This document shows positions 54,141 to 63,233 of a stretch of DNA of 64,000 nucleotides, piece by piece. Position numbers and translations under genes: made by a program. Every line of letters starts with the position of its first letter. Position 1 is the stretch's first letter. The notes beneath the pieces were generated by a model that saw nothing but the letters and a program-made list of their open reading frames with translations, made no database searches and was not told the origin of the DNA. This DNA comes from Candidatus Intricatilinea gracilis (lineage in GTDB: Bacteria > Pseudomonadota > Gammaproteobacteria > Burkholderiales > Burkholderiaceae_C), in contig JADJDQ010000021.1 in the NCBI GenBank assembly GCA_016702605.1, positions 1,240,001-1,304,000 of the forward strand, written 5' to 3'.

Positions 54141-54492
54141 CGGCTGGGGTCGTCAAACGCGCGCTGCCCGCGCCGCAACGGCTGCGCGCCGACGAACAAC
54201 GGTCGCACATCGCGGCCGGGGGTGGAGTGGCTAACTTCGAAATGGGCGGGCATGGGGCGAGCGCGAATTCGGGTGTCCGGCTTCGAGCAGCAGGCCGGGC
54301 GTTGCCCCGATGGCGCATTCTCGCCCCAGGGCGCGCTGCGCCGCTGGATCCAGGCGTGGTGGCGCGACGACCGCGCCCCAACCCTGCTGATGGGCCGCTC
54401 GGTCGCGTCAGACCGGCAGTGCCGCCCTGTGCCCATGGAGGTAGCGCCAGTGCAGAAGCACGCCCGTGGTCGTCGGCGCAACACTTCCATCC
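54141..54492. other. Gene-free stretch, nothing recognised
   Basis: About 350 bp between the Mla operon and the YiiX-like gene. Long frames cross it on both strands, but none shows a family, ribosome-binding site or signal peptide. The Mla operon promoter should be at its left edge. Confidence 0.35.
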
Positions 54493-55653
54493 TCAGCGGG
54501 CGCGCGCACCATCCAGCCATCGGCGCCAGCGCCCGGGCGGTGAGGTCGCCGCCGGAACAGCCGTGTCCTCGCCCGTTGGAGCCGAGCGAGGCAAGGCGTC
54601 CACCACATCGATGCCCAGGCCGCGCTTCCCGCGCACAGGTGGATGGGCCTGCGCGGCCTGGGCACCGGCCATCAACTCATCGAGCGCAGCCGGATCGATC
54701 TCCTGGTCACCCCAGACGAGACGCCGGTGATCAAAGCCGTGGACCAGGGCCGGCTTGACGATTTCGAAGTAGGGTGAAAGATCGAAGTCGCGCGGCACGA
54801 ATAGGCTGGCGTGACGCAGATGCAGCACTTCGCTGGTCGTCGTCACGGCCTCATGCGGCTCGTTGACGCGCCGCATGCGCTCGACACGCGGCAGTATCGG
54901 GTAGCGCACCGACTGAATCGCCTCGGCCACGAGCATGGAGCAGATTGCGCGCATCGGGTCTCCGCTGCCCAGCGCCGTCACATTGCGCTTCCATCGTGCC
55001 GGAAGCAGCGGTTTGGGGCTGAGCCAGCGCATCAGGTCGATGATGTGCTTCAGGTCGTAGCGCTGGCCGATGCGCGAGATGGCATGGGCCACCACCTGCT
55101 GCGTTTCGACCTCTGACAAGCTCACTGCGCGACAAATGCGCACCGGCCTCCCGGCATACAGCTCCAGTCCCACAGCGCGCACGCCTTCGACCAGGTCGGC
55201 TTCAACCACGCAGGCGCGATGCCCTTGTGCCGTCAATCCTCCGGCGCGGTTGGCCAGGGCATCGCCCACATACAGCGCGGCGTGCGACCAGGTCGATTGG
55301 GTGAGGAACTTGATGCCCATGGAAAAGCGGCTGCTGCCCTCCACCAGGATCACATCCCCTGGCTGCAGGCAGGCTGCCACGCGCGCCAAGGCCTCACGTG
55401 CCTCGGGCGCGATGTCACACGGAGGCTCGTGCGACAGGTAACTCGCCAGGCGCGCACCCAGCCACTGTCTCCACCGCAGCCACAGCTTGCGCGGTGCTGG
55501 CGGCGGGCGCTGGCCAGAGGGCTCGAAGGGTGCGGTGCTCACGACAAGCGCATTGTCAGCGTTCTCGTTGATGGGCCACACCTGCGCAGCATCCAGAACC
55601 GCAACCTCATGCGGCAACCCTGGAGGGAAGCGGCTCGCTCGAGGTCGTGACAA
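54493..55653 (-). CDS. YiiX/YebB-like permuted NlpC/P60 (papain-like) family protein
   Basis: This 386-residue protein has a central permuted NlpC/P60 fold: LQPGDVILVEGSSRFSMGIKFLTQSTWSHAALYVGD (catalytic His), VEADLVEGVRAVGLELY, and CSMLVAEAIQSVRYP (catalytic Cys region). The family acts on lipids or amide bonds at membranes. No signal peptide is seen. The start is uncertain: the open frame begins at a TTG (55653) and no ATG with a site lies near, so the real N-terminus may be about 25-40 residues shorter. It is separate from the Mla operon by the 350-bp gap but shares its strand. Confidence 0.78.
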   Translation of the reverse strand: MSRPRASRFPPGLPHEVAVLDAAQVWPINENADNALVVSTAPFEPSGQRPPPAPRKLWLRWRQWLGARLASYLSHEPPCDIAPEAREALARVAACLQPGDVILVEGSSRFSMGIKFLTQSTWSHAALYVGDALANRAGGLTAQGHRACVVEADLVEGVRAVGLELYAGRPVRICRAVSLSEVETQQVVAHAISRIGQRYDLKHIIDLMRWLSPKPLLPARWKRNVTALGSGDPMRAICSMLVAEAIQSVRYPILPRVERMRRVNEPHEAVTTTSEVLHLRHASLFVPRDFDLSPYFEIVKPALVHGFDHRRLVWGDQEIDPAALDELMAGAQAAQAHPPVRGKRGLGIDVVDALPRSAPTGEDTAVPAATSPPGRWRRWLDGARAR

Positions 55654-55979
55654 CTCAGGCGAATGTTGACGCCAAGCAAGCCCCTCAGCTGAGCCGCCTC
55701 ACTGGCGCGGCAGCCAACCCTCGTGCATGGCGCGTTCGACCGCAACTTGGCGCGACTCGACACCCATCTTGGCCATCACCTAGTCTACATGGTGGTCGAC
55801 GGTGCGAACCAAGCGGTGCTGATGGCCTCACATGTCATCTACTGGCTGCTGCGCGCACCGGTCGAGCATGCCAAGAACTTCTGCCCCAAGTCGACGACTT
55901 GGGGCCTCGAGACCTAGAAGCGGCACAATCGAACGCGTTTATCTCATCAACACGAAAAGTTGCCGCAGGGGTTTAAGAC
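55654..55979. other. Gene-free stretch between divergent genes
   Basis: About 325 bp with only short frames (a 64-codon one at 55723-55917 with no support). It should hold the divergent promoters of the YiiX-like gene and the antiporter operon. AAGTCGACGACTT at 55888-55900 is a near-perfect palindrome about 80 bp before the antiporter start. Confidence 0.4.
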
Positions 55980-57218
55980 TTGAACGAGATCGCTGCGTTC
56001 TTTCGTATCGTGCCGTGGCCGCCAGCGGCGACGCCATTGCTGTGGGCATCGGTGGTACTGATCGTCGGCGCGTTGCTGGGCGAATTGGCTTTCCGTGGGC
56101 TCAGATGGCCACGCGTCGTCGGATACAGCGCCGTGGGCATGTGCGTCGCAGCGGCGGGATTTGGGCTAGGTGACGGGCCCAGGCCTCGCGATGTTCGCCT
56201 CGTCGTCGACCTCGCACTCGGCCTGCTGCTGTTTGAACTCGGCAGTCGCGTCAGTCTGCGCTGGCTGCGAGCGAATCCCGCGCTGCTCTTGACCAGCGTC
56301 GCCGAATCCGCGGCCACCTTCGCTGCCGTCATGCTCGTGCTGAGGTGGTTCGACTTCGAGTTCAATGCAGCCCTCGCCGGCGCCGCGCTCACCATGTCCA
56401 CCGCCGGCGCCGTGATTTCCCGGGTCTCGGCGGAGATCAAGTCGGCAGGCCAGGTCACCGAGCGGATGATCGTCTACAGCGCGCTGAACACCTTGTACGC
56501 GGTGCTGGTGCTGAAACTTCTGATCGGTTGGCTGCATGTCGATCAGCGCGGCGACTGGGTCCAGGGCATCGCGCAGCCTCTGTACACCTTTGCGGGTTCG
56601 GTGCTGGTCGCCGCACTGCTGGCGCTGGCCGTGTCCTGGGCGATGAAGCGCTTGCCGGTGCGCGACGAGAATTCGGTGCTGCTACTGCTCGGGCTGATCC
56701 TGCTTGCGCTGGCGGCGGCGCGCATATTCGGCCTCTCGACGCTGCTCGTGCCATTGCTCGCAGGCGTGGTGCTGAAAAATGCGAGTGAGCGGCCGTGCAT
56801 CTGGCCGCGCCACTTCGGCACAGCCGGCGGCGTGCTGGTGTTGATGCTGTTTGTCCTGGTGGGCTCGAACTGGTCGGTGCCGATGCTGGTGACAGGGTCC
56901 TTCGCGGCGGGGGCACTGCTCGCGGCGCGCGCCGCCGTCAAGGGGCTGGTCATGTTGGCAAGCGCCAGATTCGCTGGCATCGAGACGCGCCAAGGGCTGG
57001 CGCTGGCGGCAACGCTGACACCGCTATCAGCGACGACACTCGTCCTGTGGGCCGATCTGCAGGTGGCGCATCCGGAGATTGCCGAGCGACTGGCGCCGCT
57101 GGTCTTCGCATCGATCGCGATCATGGCCGCCAGTGGCCCGTTGCTGGTCGACTGGGGCCTGCGCCTGGCACGGGAACATCGGCTTCCCTCAGCACCCACG
57201 AGCAAAGGCAAACCATGA
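55980..57218 (+). CDS. CPA2-type cation:proton antiporter
   Basis: This 412-residue membrane protein has 11-13 predicted helices and the Kef/CPA2 layout: MCVAAAGFGLG, DLALGLLLFELGSRV, the ALTMSTAGAVISRVSAEI stretch in the ion-site region, LIVYSALNTLYAVLVLKL-like helices and GLSTLLVPLLAGVVLKN. No RCK/TrkA-N domain is attached. The TTG at 55980 is used because AGGGG lies 8 bp ahead and no ATG fits. The gene's end overlaps the YbdK-type gene by ATGA, so the antiporter and enzymes are made together. A broken paralogue lies at 50054-50440. Confidence 0.86.
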   Translation: MNEIAAFFRIVPWPPAATPLLWASVVLIVGALLGELAFRGLRWPRVVGYSAVGMCVAAAGFGLGDGPRPRDVRLVVDLALGLLLFELGSRVSLRWLRANPALLLTSVAESAATFAAVMLVLRWFDFEFNAALAGAALTMSTAGAVISRVSAEIKSAGQVTERMIVYSALNTLYAVLVLKLLIGWLHVDQRGDWVQGIAQPLYTFAGSVLVAALLALAVSWAMKRLPVRDENSVLLLLGLILLALAAARIFGLSTLLVPLLAGVVLKNASERPCIWPRHFGTAGGVLVLMLFVLVGSNWSVPMLVTGSFAAGALLAARAAVKGLVMLASARFAGIETRQGLALAATLTPLSATTLVLWADLQVAHPEIAERLAPLVFASIAIMAASGPLLVDWGLRLAREHRLPSAPTSKGKP

Positions 57219-58333
57219 GCCTGGAACGCTTTGCCGACTCGCGCGCGCTGACGTTGGGGGTGGAACTCGAACTCCAGATCGTCAACCGCCATGACTACGA
57301 CCTGGTCCCTTCGTCGAAGGACCTGCTGCGGCTGATGACCCGGCACAAGATCCCTGGCAACGTCACGCCGGAGATCACCGAGAGCATGATCGAACTGTGC
57401 ACCGGCATCTGCACTGACCACGCCGATGTGTTGGCGCAGCTGACGCAGACACGCGATGCGTTGGTCGATTGCGCCAAGCGCCTGAACGTCGGCCTGTGTG
57501 GCGGCGGCACCCACCCGTTCCAGGACTGGAGCCAGCGTCGCATCTTCGACAAGCCGCGCTTCAATGACCTTTCAGCGCTGTATGGGTACTTGTCCAAGCA
57601 GTTCACGGTCTTCGGCCAGCACATCCATGTCGGCTGCCCGGGCCCGGACCAGGCACTGGTGCTGCTGCATGGCCTGTCACGCTTTATCCCGCACCTGATC
57701 GCACTGTCGGCGTCGTCGCCTTTTGTGCAGGGCACCGATACGGGCTTCGATTCGGCGCGCCTCAACTCGGTGTTTGCGTTCCCGTTGTCGGGTCGCGCGC
57801 CGTTCGTCTCGACCTGGGACGAGTTCCTCGTGTACTTCGAGAAAATGTCGCGCACCGGGGTGGTCACCGGCATGAAGGATTTCTACTGGGACATTCGCCC
57901 CAAGCCCGAGTACGGGACGATCGAGATGCGCGTCCTCGACACGCCCTTGACCATCGAGAAGGCCGCGGCCTTTGCCGGCTACGTGCAGTGTCTGGCCCGT
58001 TGGCTGCGCATCGAGCGACCGTTTGCGTTGTGCGAGGACGACTACCTGCCCTACACCTTCAACCGCTTCCAGGCCTGCCGCTTCGGGCTGGACGGGGTGT
58101 TCGTTGATCCGACCACCGGCGAACACCGCCGCCTGCGCGACGACATCGCAGGAACGATGACGCGCCTGGAGATCCACGCGATGGAACTCAAGGCAGAGGG
58201 CGCGCTCAAGTTCATCCGCGACGAACTGGCAGGCCATGGCAATGATGCAACCTGGCTGCGCAGCGTCCACGCGAGCGAGCAACTGCTGCCAGAGGTGGTG
58301 CGCCGGCAGTGCCTGCGCTGGGAAGGCGCGTGA
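57215..58333 (+). CDS. ybdK: YbdK-type carboxylate-amine ligase (GCS2 family)
   Basis: This 372-residue protein is of the glutamate-cysteine ligase 2 family: LTLGVELELQIVNRHDYDL at the ATP/Glu site, PEITESMIELCTGIC, GGGTHPFQDW, FGQHIHVGC, YWDIRPKPEYGTIEMRVLDTPL. YbdK has weak gamma-glutamylcysteine ligase activity in E. coli; the natural substrate is unsettled. Here it overlaps the antiporter (ATGA) and the downstream class I amidotransferase (GTGA), so its partner is likely an enzyme that opens gamma-glutamyl bonds. Confidence 0.92.
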   Translation: MSLERFADSRALTLGVELELQIVNRHDYDLVPSSKDLLRLMTRHKIPGNVTPEITESMIELCTGICTDHADVLAQLTQTRDALVDCAKRLNVGLCGGGTHPFQDWSQRRIFDKPRFNDLSALYGYLSKQFTVFGQHIHVGCPGPDQALVLLHGLSRFIPHLIALSASSPFVQGTDTGFDSARLNSVFAFPLSGRAPFVSTWDEFLVYFEKMSRTGVVTGMKDFYWDIRPKPEYGTIEMRVLDTPLTIEKAAAFAGYVQCLARWLRIERPFALCEDDYLPYTFNRFQACRFGLDGVFVDPTTGEHRRLRDDIAGTMTRLEIHAMELKAEGALKFIRDELAGHGNDATWLRSVHASEQLLPEVVRRQCLRWEGA

Positions 58334-59115
58334 ACCCGGGCAGGCCGCCACTTCGGATCGGCCTGTCAGCCCGACTGATGCACCTGCCGCCCGCAGAACT
58401 GGGGTTTCGAGGCAAGACGCTGCAATACCTGGAGCAATCGATCGCGCACTGGATCATGACGCGCGGTGCCGTTGTCTTCATGTTGCCGGCGCTGGCCTTC
58501 GACTCCGAAATCACGCGCCGCCAGATCTCAGTGCGCAACTATGTCGATATGCTCGACGGCCTGGTGCTGCAGGGGGGCGCCGATGTCAGCCCCACCAGCT
58601 ACGGCCAGCAGCCGCTGCGCGTGGAATGGGCCGGCGACGCGGTGCGCGACCGCTACGAGATGGAACTGCTGGAAGGCTTTCTCGAGCAGGGCAAGCCCGT
58701 GCTGGGCATCTGCCGGGGCTCGCAGTTGATCAACGTCACCTTCGGTGGAACGTTGCTGCAGGACATCAATACGCTGCGGTCCGACGCGGCGCGCCATGTG
58801 GATCCGCTGCTGTACGACGAAATGCGTCACGACGTGACCTTCGAGCCTGGCTCGCGGCTTGCCATGCTGTACGGCGGTCTCGCCGGCGGCAGCGTGTCGA
58901 GCATTCATCATCAGGCGGTGGACCGTCTCGGTGCCGACCTGCAGGTCGAAGCACACTCCAGTGAAGACCATATCATCGAGGCGATTCGAGCGCGCGGTTC
59001 GAACTTTGTAGCGGGGGTGCAATGGCATCCCGAGTTTCATGCCCAGCATGCCGGATTGCTCAGTGGCGAACCGCTGCTCGACGAGTTTCTAGCCGCTGCT
59101 GAAGGCTCACGCTGA
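58330..59115 (+). CDS. Class I glutamine amidotransferase/gamma-glutamyl hydrolase (PuuD-like, C26)
   Basis: This 261-residue protein starts at GTG 58330, overlapping the ybdK stop. The class I triad is complete: Cys128 in LGICRGSQLINV and His233/Glu235 in GVQWHPEFH. The IGLSARLMHLPP start and SSIHHQAVDRLG fit the gamma-glutamyl-GABA hydrolase group (PuuD) or peptidase C26. It has no synthase partner fused. With YbdK making a gamma-glutamyl bond and this enzyme able to cut one, the coupled set may run a gamma-glutamylation cycle on an unknown amine, with the antiporter alongside. Confidence 0.9.
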   Translation: MNPGRPPLRIGLSARLMHLPPAELGFRGKTLQYLEQSIAHWIMTRGAVVFMLPALAFDSEITRRQISVRNYVDMLDGLVLQGGADVSPTSYGQQPLRVEWAGDAVRDRYEMELLEGFLEQGKPVLGICRGSQLINVTFGGTLLQDINTLRSDAARHVDPLLYDEMRHDVTFEPGSRLAMLYGGLAGGSVSSIHHQAVDRLGADLQVEAHSSEDHIIEAIRARGSNFVAGVQWHPEFHAQHAGLLSGEPLLDEFLAAAEGSR

Positions 59116-59530
59116 CAACACGACAGGTCGCGGCTTGGGCCTGCAAGTCATCAGAGTTTGCTCGCAACTGAGGCTGCTGCTGATGGGCAGTTGCCGGCTC
59201 AGGGTGCAGACTTGGTGAACCGTGTCGATCGGCCTTCTCGGAACCGGCCGCTCGCGTACTCCCGTTTCTTGTCGTCACCTGCCCCGCACCCCACCTGCAT
59301 CGCCGCTCTCACACCCCTCCAGATCCCACCAGCACGCCCAGCGGTGTTGTTCGGCGCGGGTGACGGGTTGAATGCAGCAGTGGGGCCAGTCGTCGCTTGG
59401 GTGGACACTGTCATCTGCATGGCCTGGGCGGTAAGCAGGCCTGGCGCGCGGACTGCCCCTACCTCGCTGGCTACAATCTGGTTGATTCAACCAACCCGCA
59501 GCCCGACTGGTTGCGACCCAGGAAACCTCG
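59116..59530. other. Gap before the toxin-antitoxin pair
   Basis: About 415 bp. The only feature I can support is the antitoxin promoter-operator at 59472-59492. Bases 59116-59470 show no gene, and loosely spaced TGCAAG/GCAACTG words near 59141-59200 do not form a regular lattice. Confidence 0.4.
59472..59492 (+). promoter_or_regulatory. Antitoxin promoter -10 and palindromic operator
   Basis: TACAAT at 59472-59477 is followed at once by the perfect palindrome GGTTGATTCAACC (59480-59492), about 40 bp before the antitoxin ATG. An operator just downstream of the -10 fits autorepression by a Phd-type antitoxin or its complex. The -35 is poor. Confidence 0.6.
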
Positions 59531-59776
59531 ATGGAATCCATCGGTCTGTTCGAAGCCAAGACACATCTCTCCGAGCTGGTGGCGAGGGCCGAGCGGGGTG
59601 AGGAGGTGATCATCACGCGGCATAACAAGCCGGTGGCGCGCATCGTGCCGATGGGCGACGCAGCGGTGTTTGCGCCGAGCAGGCGCCATGCCGCGCTACG
59701 GGCGCTGCAGGATTTCGAGCCGATCGACGTGGTGCCGGCGTCGCTGGACGATCTGATTTCGGCGGGACGCACTTGA
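59531..59776 (+). CDS. Phd/YefM-family antitoxin
   Basis: This is an 81-residue type II antitoxin. The N-terminal Phd fold reads IGLFEAKTHLSELVARAERGEEVIITRHNKPVARIVP, which binds operator DNA. The C-terminal tail (DFEPIDVVPASLDDLISAGRT) is the usual toxin-wrapping segment. The toxin gene starts at a TTG overlapping its stop (TTGA), which keeps the antitoxin made first. It probably represses its own promoter through the palindrome at 59480. Confidence 0.93.
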   Translation: MESIGLFEAKTHLSELVARAERGEEVIITRHNKPVARIVPMGDAAVFAPSRRHAALRALQDFEPIDVVPASLDDLISAGRT

Positions 59777-60237
59777 GCCGCCCTTCGATGCCTGCGCCGC
59801 CGCCGCGTTCGGTGGTGATCGATGCCTCGTTCGTGTTGCGCTACGTGCTGCACACGTCGGCGCCGCGTCCGCATCCGCAGGGGCTGACGCTGCTGGACGA
59901 CTGCGAACTGCTGGTGCCTTCGCTGTGGCAGGCCGAGGTGGCCAATGCCCTGGTGCAGGCCGAGCGGCGCGCGCTTGCCAGCCCGCAGCGGGTGGGGCAG
60001 GCGTTGGCGGCGATCCTGGCGCTCGAGCCCGAGGTGGACGCCGAGCCAGTGGATGTGGCGCGCAACGTCGAACTGGCACGAGCCTGCGGGTTGAGCGCCT
60101 ACGACGCCCTGTATCTCGAACTGGCGCAGCGCCGCCGCGCCGCGCTGGCCACCTATGACGTGGCGATGGCCCAGGCGGCACAACGTGCCGGCATCCGGCT
60201 GTACCCTGAACTCCCGGCGGACGTGATGTCCGCCTGA
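59773..60237 (+). CDS. VapC-type PIN-domain toxin
   Basis: This 154-residue PIN-domain ribonuclease has acidic metal ligands in VVIDASFVLRYVL (Asp), WQAEVANALVQAE (Glu), LSAYDALYLELAQRR (Asp) and LATYDVAMAQAA (Asp). VapC toxins cut tRNA or rRNA when free. The TTG at 59773 overlaps the antitoxin stop; an ATG at 59788 is an alternative. The gene ends 30 bp before alaS with no terminator, so read-through into alaS is possible. Confidence 0.93.
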   Translation: MSRPSMPAPPPRSVVIDASFVLRYVLHTSAPRPHPQGLTLLDDCELLVPSLWQAEVANALVQAERRALASPQRVGQALAAILALEPEVDAEPVDVARNVELARACGLSAYDALYLELAQRRRAALATYDVAMAQAAQRAGIRLYPELPADVMSA

Positions 60238-60267
60238 CCTTGAATCCTGACGACGAACAGCAAGACC

Positions 60268-62985
60268 ATGAAAGCCGCAGAGATCCGCTCCACCTTCCTG
60301 AAGTTCTTCGAGTCGAAGGGCCACCAGATCGTCGCCTCCAGCCCGGTCGTTCCCGGGGACGACCCGACGCTGCTGTTCACCAACGCCGGGATGAACCAGT
60401 TCAAGGACGTGTTCCTGGGCTTTGACAAGCGCCCGTACACACGCGCCACGACGAGCCAGAAGTGCATCCGCGCCGGCGGCAAGCACAACGATCTGGACAA
60501 CGTGGGTTACACGGCGCGGCATCACACGTTCTTCGAGATGCTGGGCAACTTCTCGTTCGGTGACTACTTCAAGCATGACGCTATCCAGTACGCCTGGGAG
60601 CTGCTGACGGTGCACTTCAAGCTGCCGGTCGACAAGCTCTGGGTGACGGTCTACGCCGAGGACGACGAGGCCTACGAGATCTGGAACAAGGTGGTGGGTG
60701 TGCCGGCCGAACGTATCGTGCGCATCGGCGACAACAAGGGCGGACGCTACATGTCCGACAACTTCTGGATGATGGGCGACACCGGCCCGTGCGGGCCGTG
60801 CACCGAGATCTTCTTCGACCACGGTGAAGGCATCCCCGGCGGCCCGCCGGGCAGCCCGAACGAGGACGGTGACCGCTACATCGAGATCTGGAACAACGTC
60901 TTCATGCAGTTCAACCGCACTGAAGACGGTGTGATGCACAAGCTGCCCAAGCCCAGCGTCGACACCGGCATGGGCCTGGAGCGTGTGACGGCCGTGCTGC
61001 AGCATGTGCACAGCAACTACGAGATCGATCTGTTCGTGGCGCTGCTGGCTGCGGCCAAGGCGGCCGTCGAATCAGCTGGCGGCAAGGACGTCGACCCCGA
61101 GTCGCCCAGCCTGAAGGTGATTGCCGACCACATCCGCGCCTGCTCGTTCACGGTGGTGGACGGTGTGATCCCCGGCAACGAAGGCCGCGGCTACGTGCTG
61201 CGCCGCATTGCGCGCCGCGCCATCCGCCACGGCTACAAGCTGGGTGCACGCACGCCGTTCTTCCACAAGATCGTGGCTGAACTGGTGGCGCAGATGGGCG
61301 AGGCCTACCCCGAGCTGCGCCAGGCCGAGAAACGTGTCACCGAGGTGCTGAAGCAGGAGGAGGAGCGCTTCTTCCAGACCATCGCCAATGGCATGGAGAT
61401 CCTCGAGGCTAGTCTGAGCGCGCTGGCTCAAGGCGAATACGCCGTGGGTGACTCGGGTGTTGAGGCAATGATCAAGGGGGACACATCGCGCCCCAAGCAG
61501 GCCAAACTGCCGCTTTCCGGCGAGGTGGCCTTCAAGCTGCACGATACCTACGGCTTCCCGGTCGACCTGACGGCCGACGTGTGCCGCGAGCGTGACGTGA
61601 CGGTCGACCAGGCCGGCTTCGACGCCGCCATGACGCGCCAGCGCGAGCAGGCGAGGGCGGCGGGCAAGTTCAAGATGGCGGCGGGGCTGGAGTACACCGG
61701 TGCTGCGACCACCTTCCACGGCTACGAGCACCTGGTGTGCGAAACCAGCCAGGTGGTGGCGGTGTATGTGGACGGCAGCCAGGTCGAAGCGGCTCATGCC
61801 GGCGACGACGCCGTGGTGGTGCTGGACCACACGCCGTTCTACGCCGAAAGCGGCGGCCAGGCCGGTGACAGCGGCGAGTTGCGCAACGGCACGACGCGGC
61901 TGCTGATCGAGGACACGATCAAGATCCAGGCCGATGTGTTCGGCCATCACGGCCGGGTGGTGGAGGGCTCGGTCAAGGTGGGCGACAGCTTTGTCGCTCG
62001 TGTGAACGCCGAGCTGCGCGCCCGCACCGTGCGCAACCACAGCGCCACCCACCTGATGCACAAGGCGCTGCGCGAGACGCTGGGCGCCCATGTGCAGCAA
62101 AAGGGCTCGCTGGTGAACGCCGATCGCACACGTTTCGACTTTGCCCACAACGCGCCCATGACGGACGCGCAGATTCGCCATGTGGAGGCCATCGTCAACG
62201 CCGAGATCCTGGCCAACGCCGCAGCCAGCGCACAAGTCATGGCGCTGGACGACGCCCAGAAGAGCGGCGCGATCATGCTGTTCGGCGAGAAATACGGCGA
62301 GACGGTGCGTGTGATCGGCATCGGCAGCAGCAAGGAGCTGTGCGGCGGCACACACGTGAGCCGCACCGGTGACATCGGTCTGTTCAAGATCGTGGCCGAG
62401 ACAGGTGTGGCCGCGGGCATCCGCCGCGTCGAGGCGGTGACCGGCGACAACGCGCTGGCCTATCTGCAAAGCCTGGAAGCCACGGTGAACGGCCTGGCCG
62501 GATCACTCAAGGCGACCGTGGGTGAGCTGCCGTCACGCATCGGTGGGCTGCAGGAGCATCTGCGCGCGCTCGAAAAGGAACTGGCGGCCGTCAAAGGCAA
62601 GCTGGCCTCGTCGCAGGGCGACGGGCTGGTGGCACAGGCGGTGGACGTGAACGGCATCAAGGTGCTGGCCGCACGGCTCGAAGGTGCCGACGCGGCCACG
62701 CTGCGCACGACCATGGACCAGCTCAAGAACAAGCTCAAGACGGCGGCCATCGTGCTGGCGGCGGTGGACGGAACCAAGGTTCAGCTGGCCGCTGGGGTGA
62801 CGGCTGATGTCCTGACCAACGCAGGCGCCAAGGTCAAGGCCGGCGACCTGGTGAACTTTGTCGCCCAGCAGGTGGGCGGCAAGGGTGGCGGCAAACCCGA
62901 CCTGGCCATGGCTGGGGGCACCGACGCGAGCAAGCTGGTCGCTGCGTTGGCCAGTGTGCGCGGCTGGGTGGCCGAGCGGGTCTGA
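60268..62985 (+). CDS. alaS: Alanyl-tRNA synthetase
   Basis: This 905-residue class II synthetase has AEIRSTFLKFFESKGH and VVPGDDPTLLFTNAGMNQFKDVFLG (motif 1 region), HTFFEMLGNFSFGDYFK (motif 2) and PSVDTGMGLERVTAVLQ (motif 3). The editing domain has the zinc ligands in NHSATHLMH and CGGTH. The C-terminal C-Ala coiled coil ends at VRGWVAERV. It is about 30 residues longer than E. coli AlaRS; the extra length appears to be a linker insertion near residues 389-415 (EYAVGDSGVEAMIKGDTSRP). It charges tRNA-Ala and corrects Ser/Gly mischarging. The ATG at 60268 has no strong SD (ACAGCAAG). Confidence 0.97.
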   Translation: MKAAEIRSTFLKFFESKGHQIVASSPVVPGDDPTLLFTNAGMNQFKDVFLGFDKRPYTRATTSQKCIRAGGKHNDLDNVGYTARHHTFFEMLGNFSFGDYFKHDAIQYAWELLTVHFKLPVDKLWVTVYAEDDEAYEIWNKVVGVPAERIVRIGDNKGGRYMSDNFWMMGDTGPCGPCTEIFFDHGEGIPGGPPGSPNEDGDRYIEIWNNVFMQFNRTEDGVMHKLPKPSVDTGMGLERVTAVLQHVHSNYEIDLFVALLAAAKAAVESAGGKDVDPESPSLKVIADHIRACSFTVVDGVIPGNEGRGYVLRRIARRAIRHGYKLGARTPFFHKIVAELVAQMGEAYPELRQAEKRVTEVLKQEEERFFQTIANGMEILEASLSALAQGEYAVGDSGVEAMIKGDTSRPKQAKLPLSGEVAFKLHDTYGFPVDLTADVCRERDVTVDQAGFDAAMTRQREQARAAGKFKMAAGLEYTGAATTFHGYEHLVCETSQVVAVYVDGSQVEAAHAGDDAVVVLDHTPFYAESGGQAGDSGELRNGTTRLLIEDTIKIQADVFGHHGRVVEGSVKVGDSFVARVNAELRARTVRNHSATHLMHKALRETLGAHVQQKGSLVNADRTRFDFAHNAPMTDAQIRHVEAIVNAEILANAAASAQVMALDDAQKSGAIMLFGEKYGETVRVIGIGSSKELCGGTHVSRTGDIGLFKIVAETGVAAGIRRVEAVTGDNALAYLQSLEATVNGLAGSLKATVGELPSRIGGLQEHLRALEKELAAVKGKLASSQGDGLVAQAVDVNGIKVLAARLEGADAATLRTTMDQLKNKLKTAAIVLAAVDGTKVQLAAGVTADVLTNAGAKVKAGDLVNFVAQQVGGKGGGKPDLAMAGGTDASKLVAALASVRGWVAERV

Positions 62986-63233
62986 CGGTCAGCCAGCAGC
63001 GCCCCCGGGCCAACGGCACCCGTCGTGAGCGCCTGAGGGCTCGGATCCACCAGGGTGACCCGGCGTTGATTCGCGAGTCTTGCAATTTCGGCGCTCGGAG
63101 CGTGTGTAAGCCAGTGCCGAAATGCTCGCCCGGGCGGTGACCTGGCCGCAATCCCGCGTGGCCATAAGCCAACATGCAGGGGTTGTGGCCGCACCACTGC
63201 CGGCCACCCATATGCAGACTGGAGAACTGCTCG

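Noticed and set aside
59141..59210. TGCAAG/GCAACTG/GCAGTTG words resembling array units
   Set aside because: Spacing is irregular and no lattice can be fitted.
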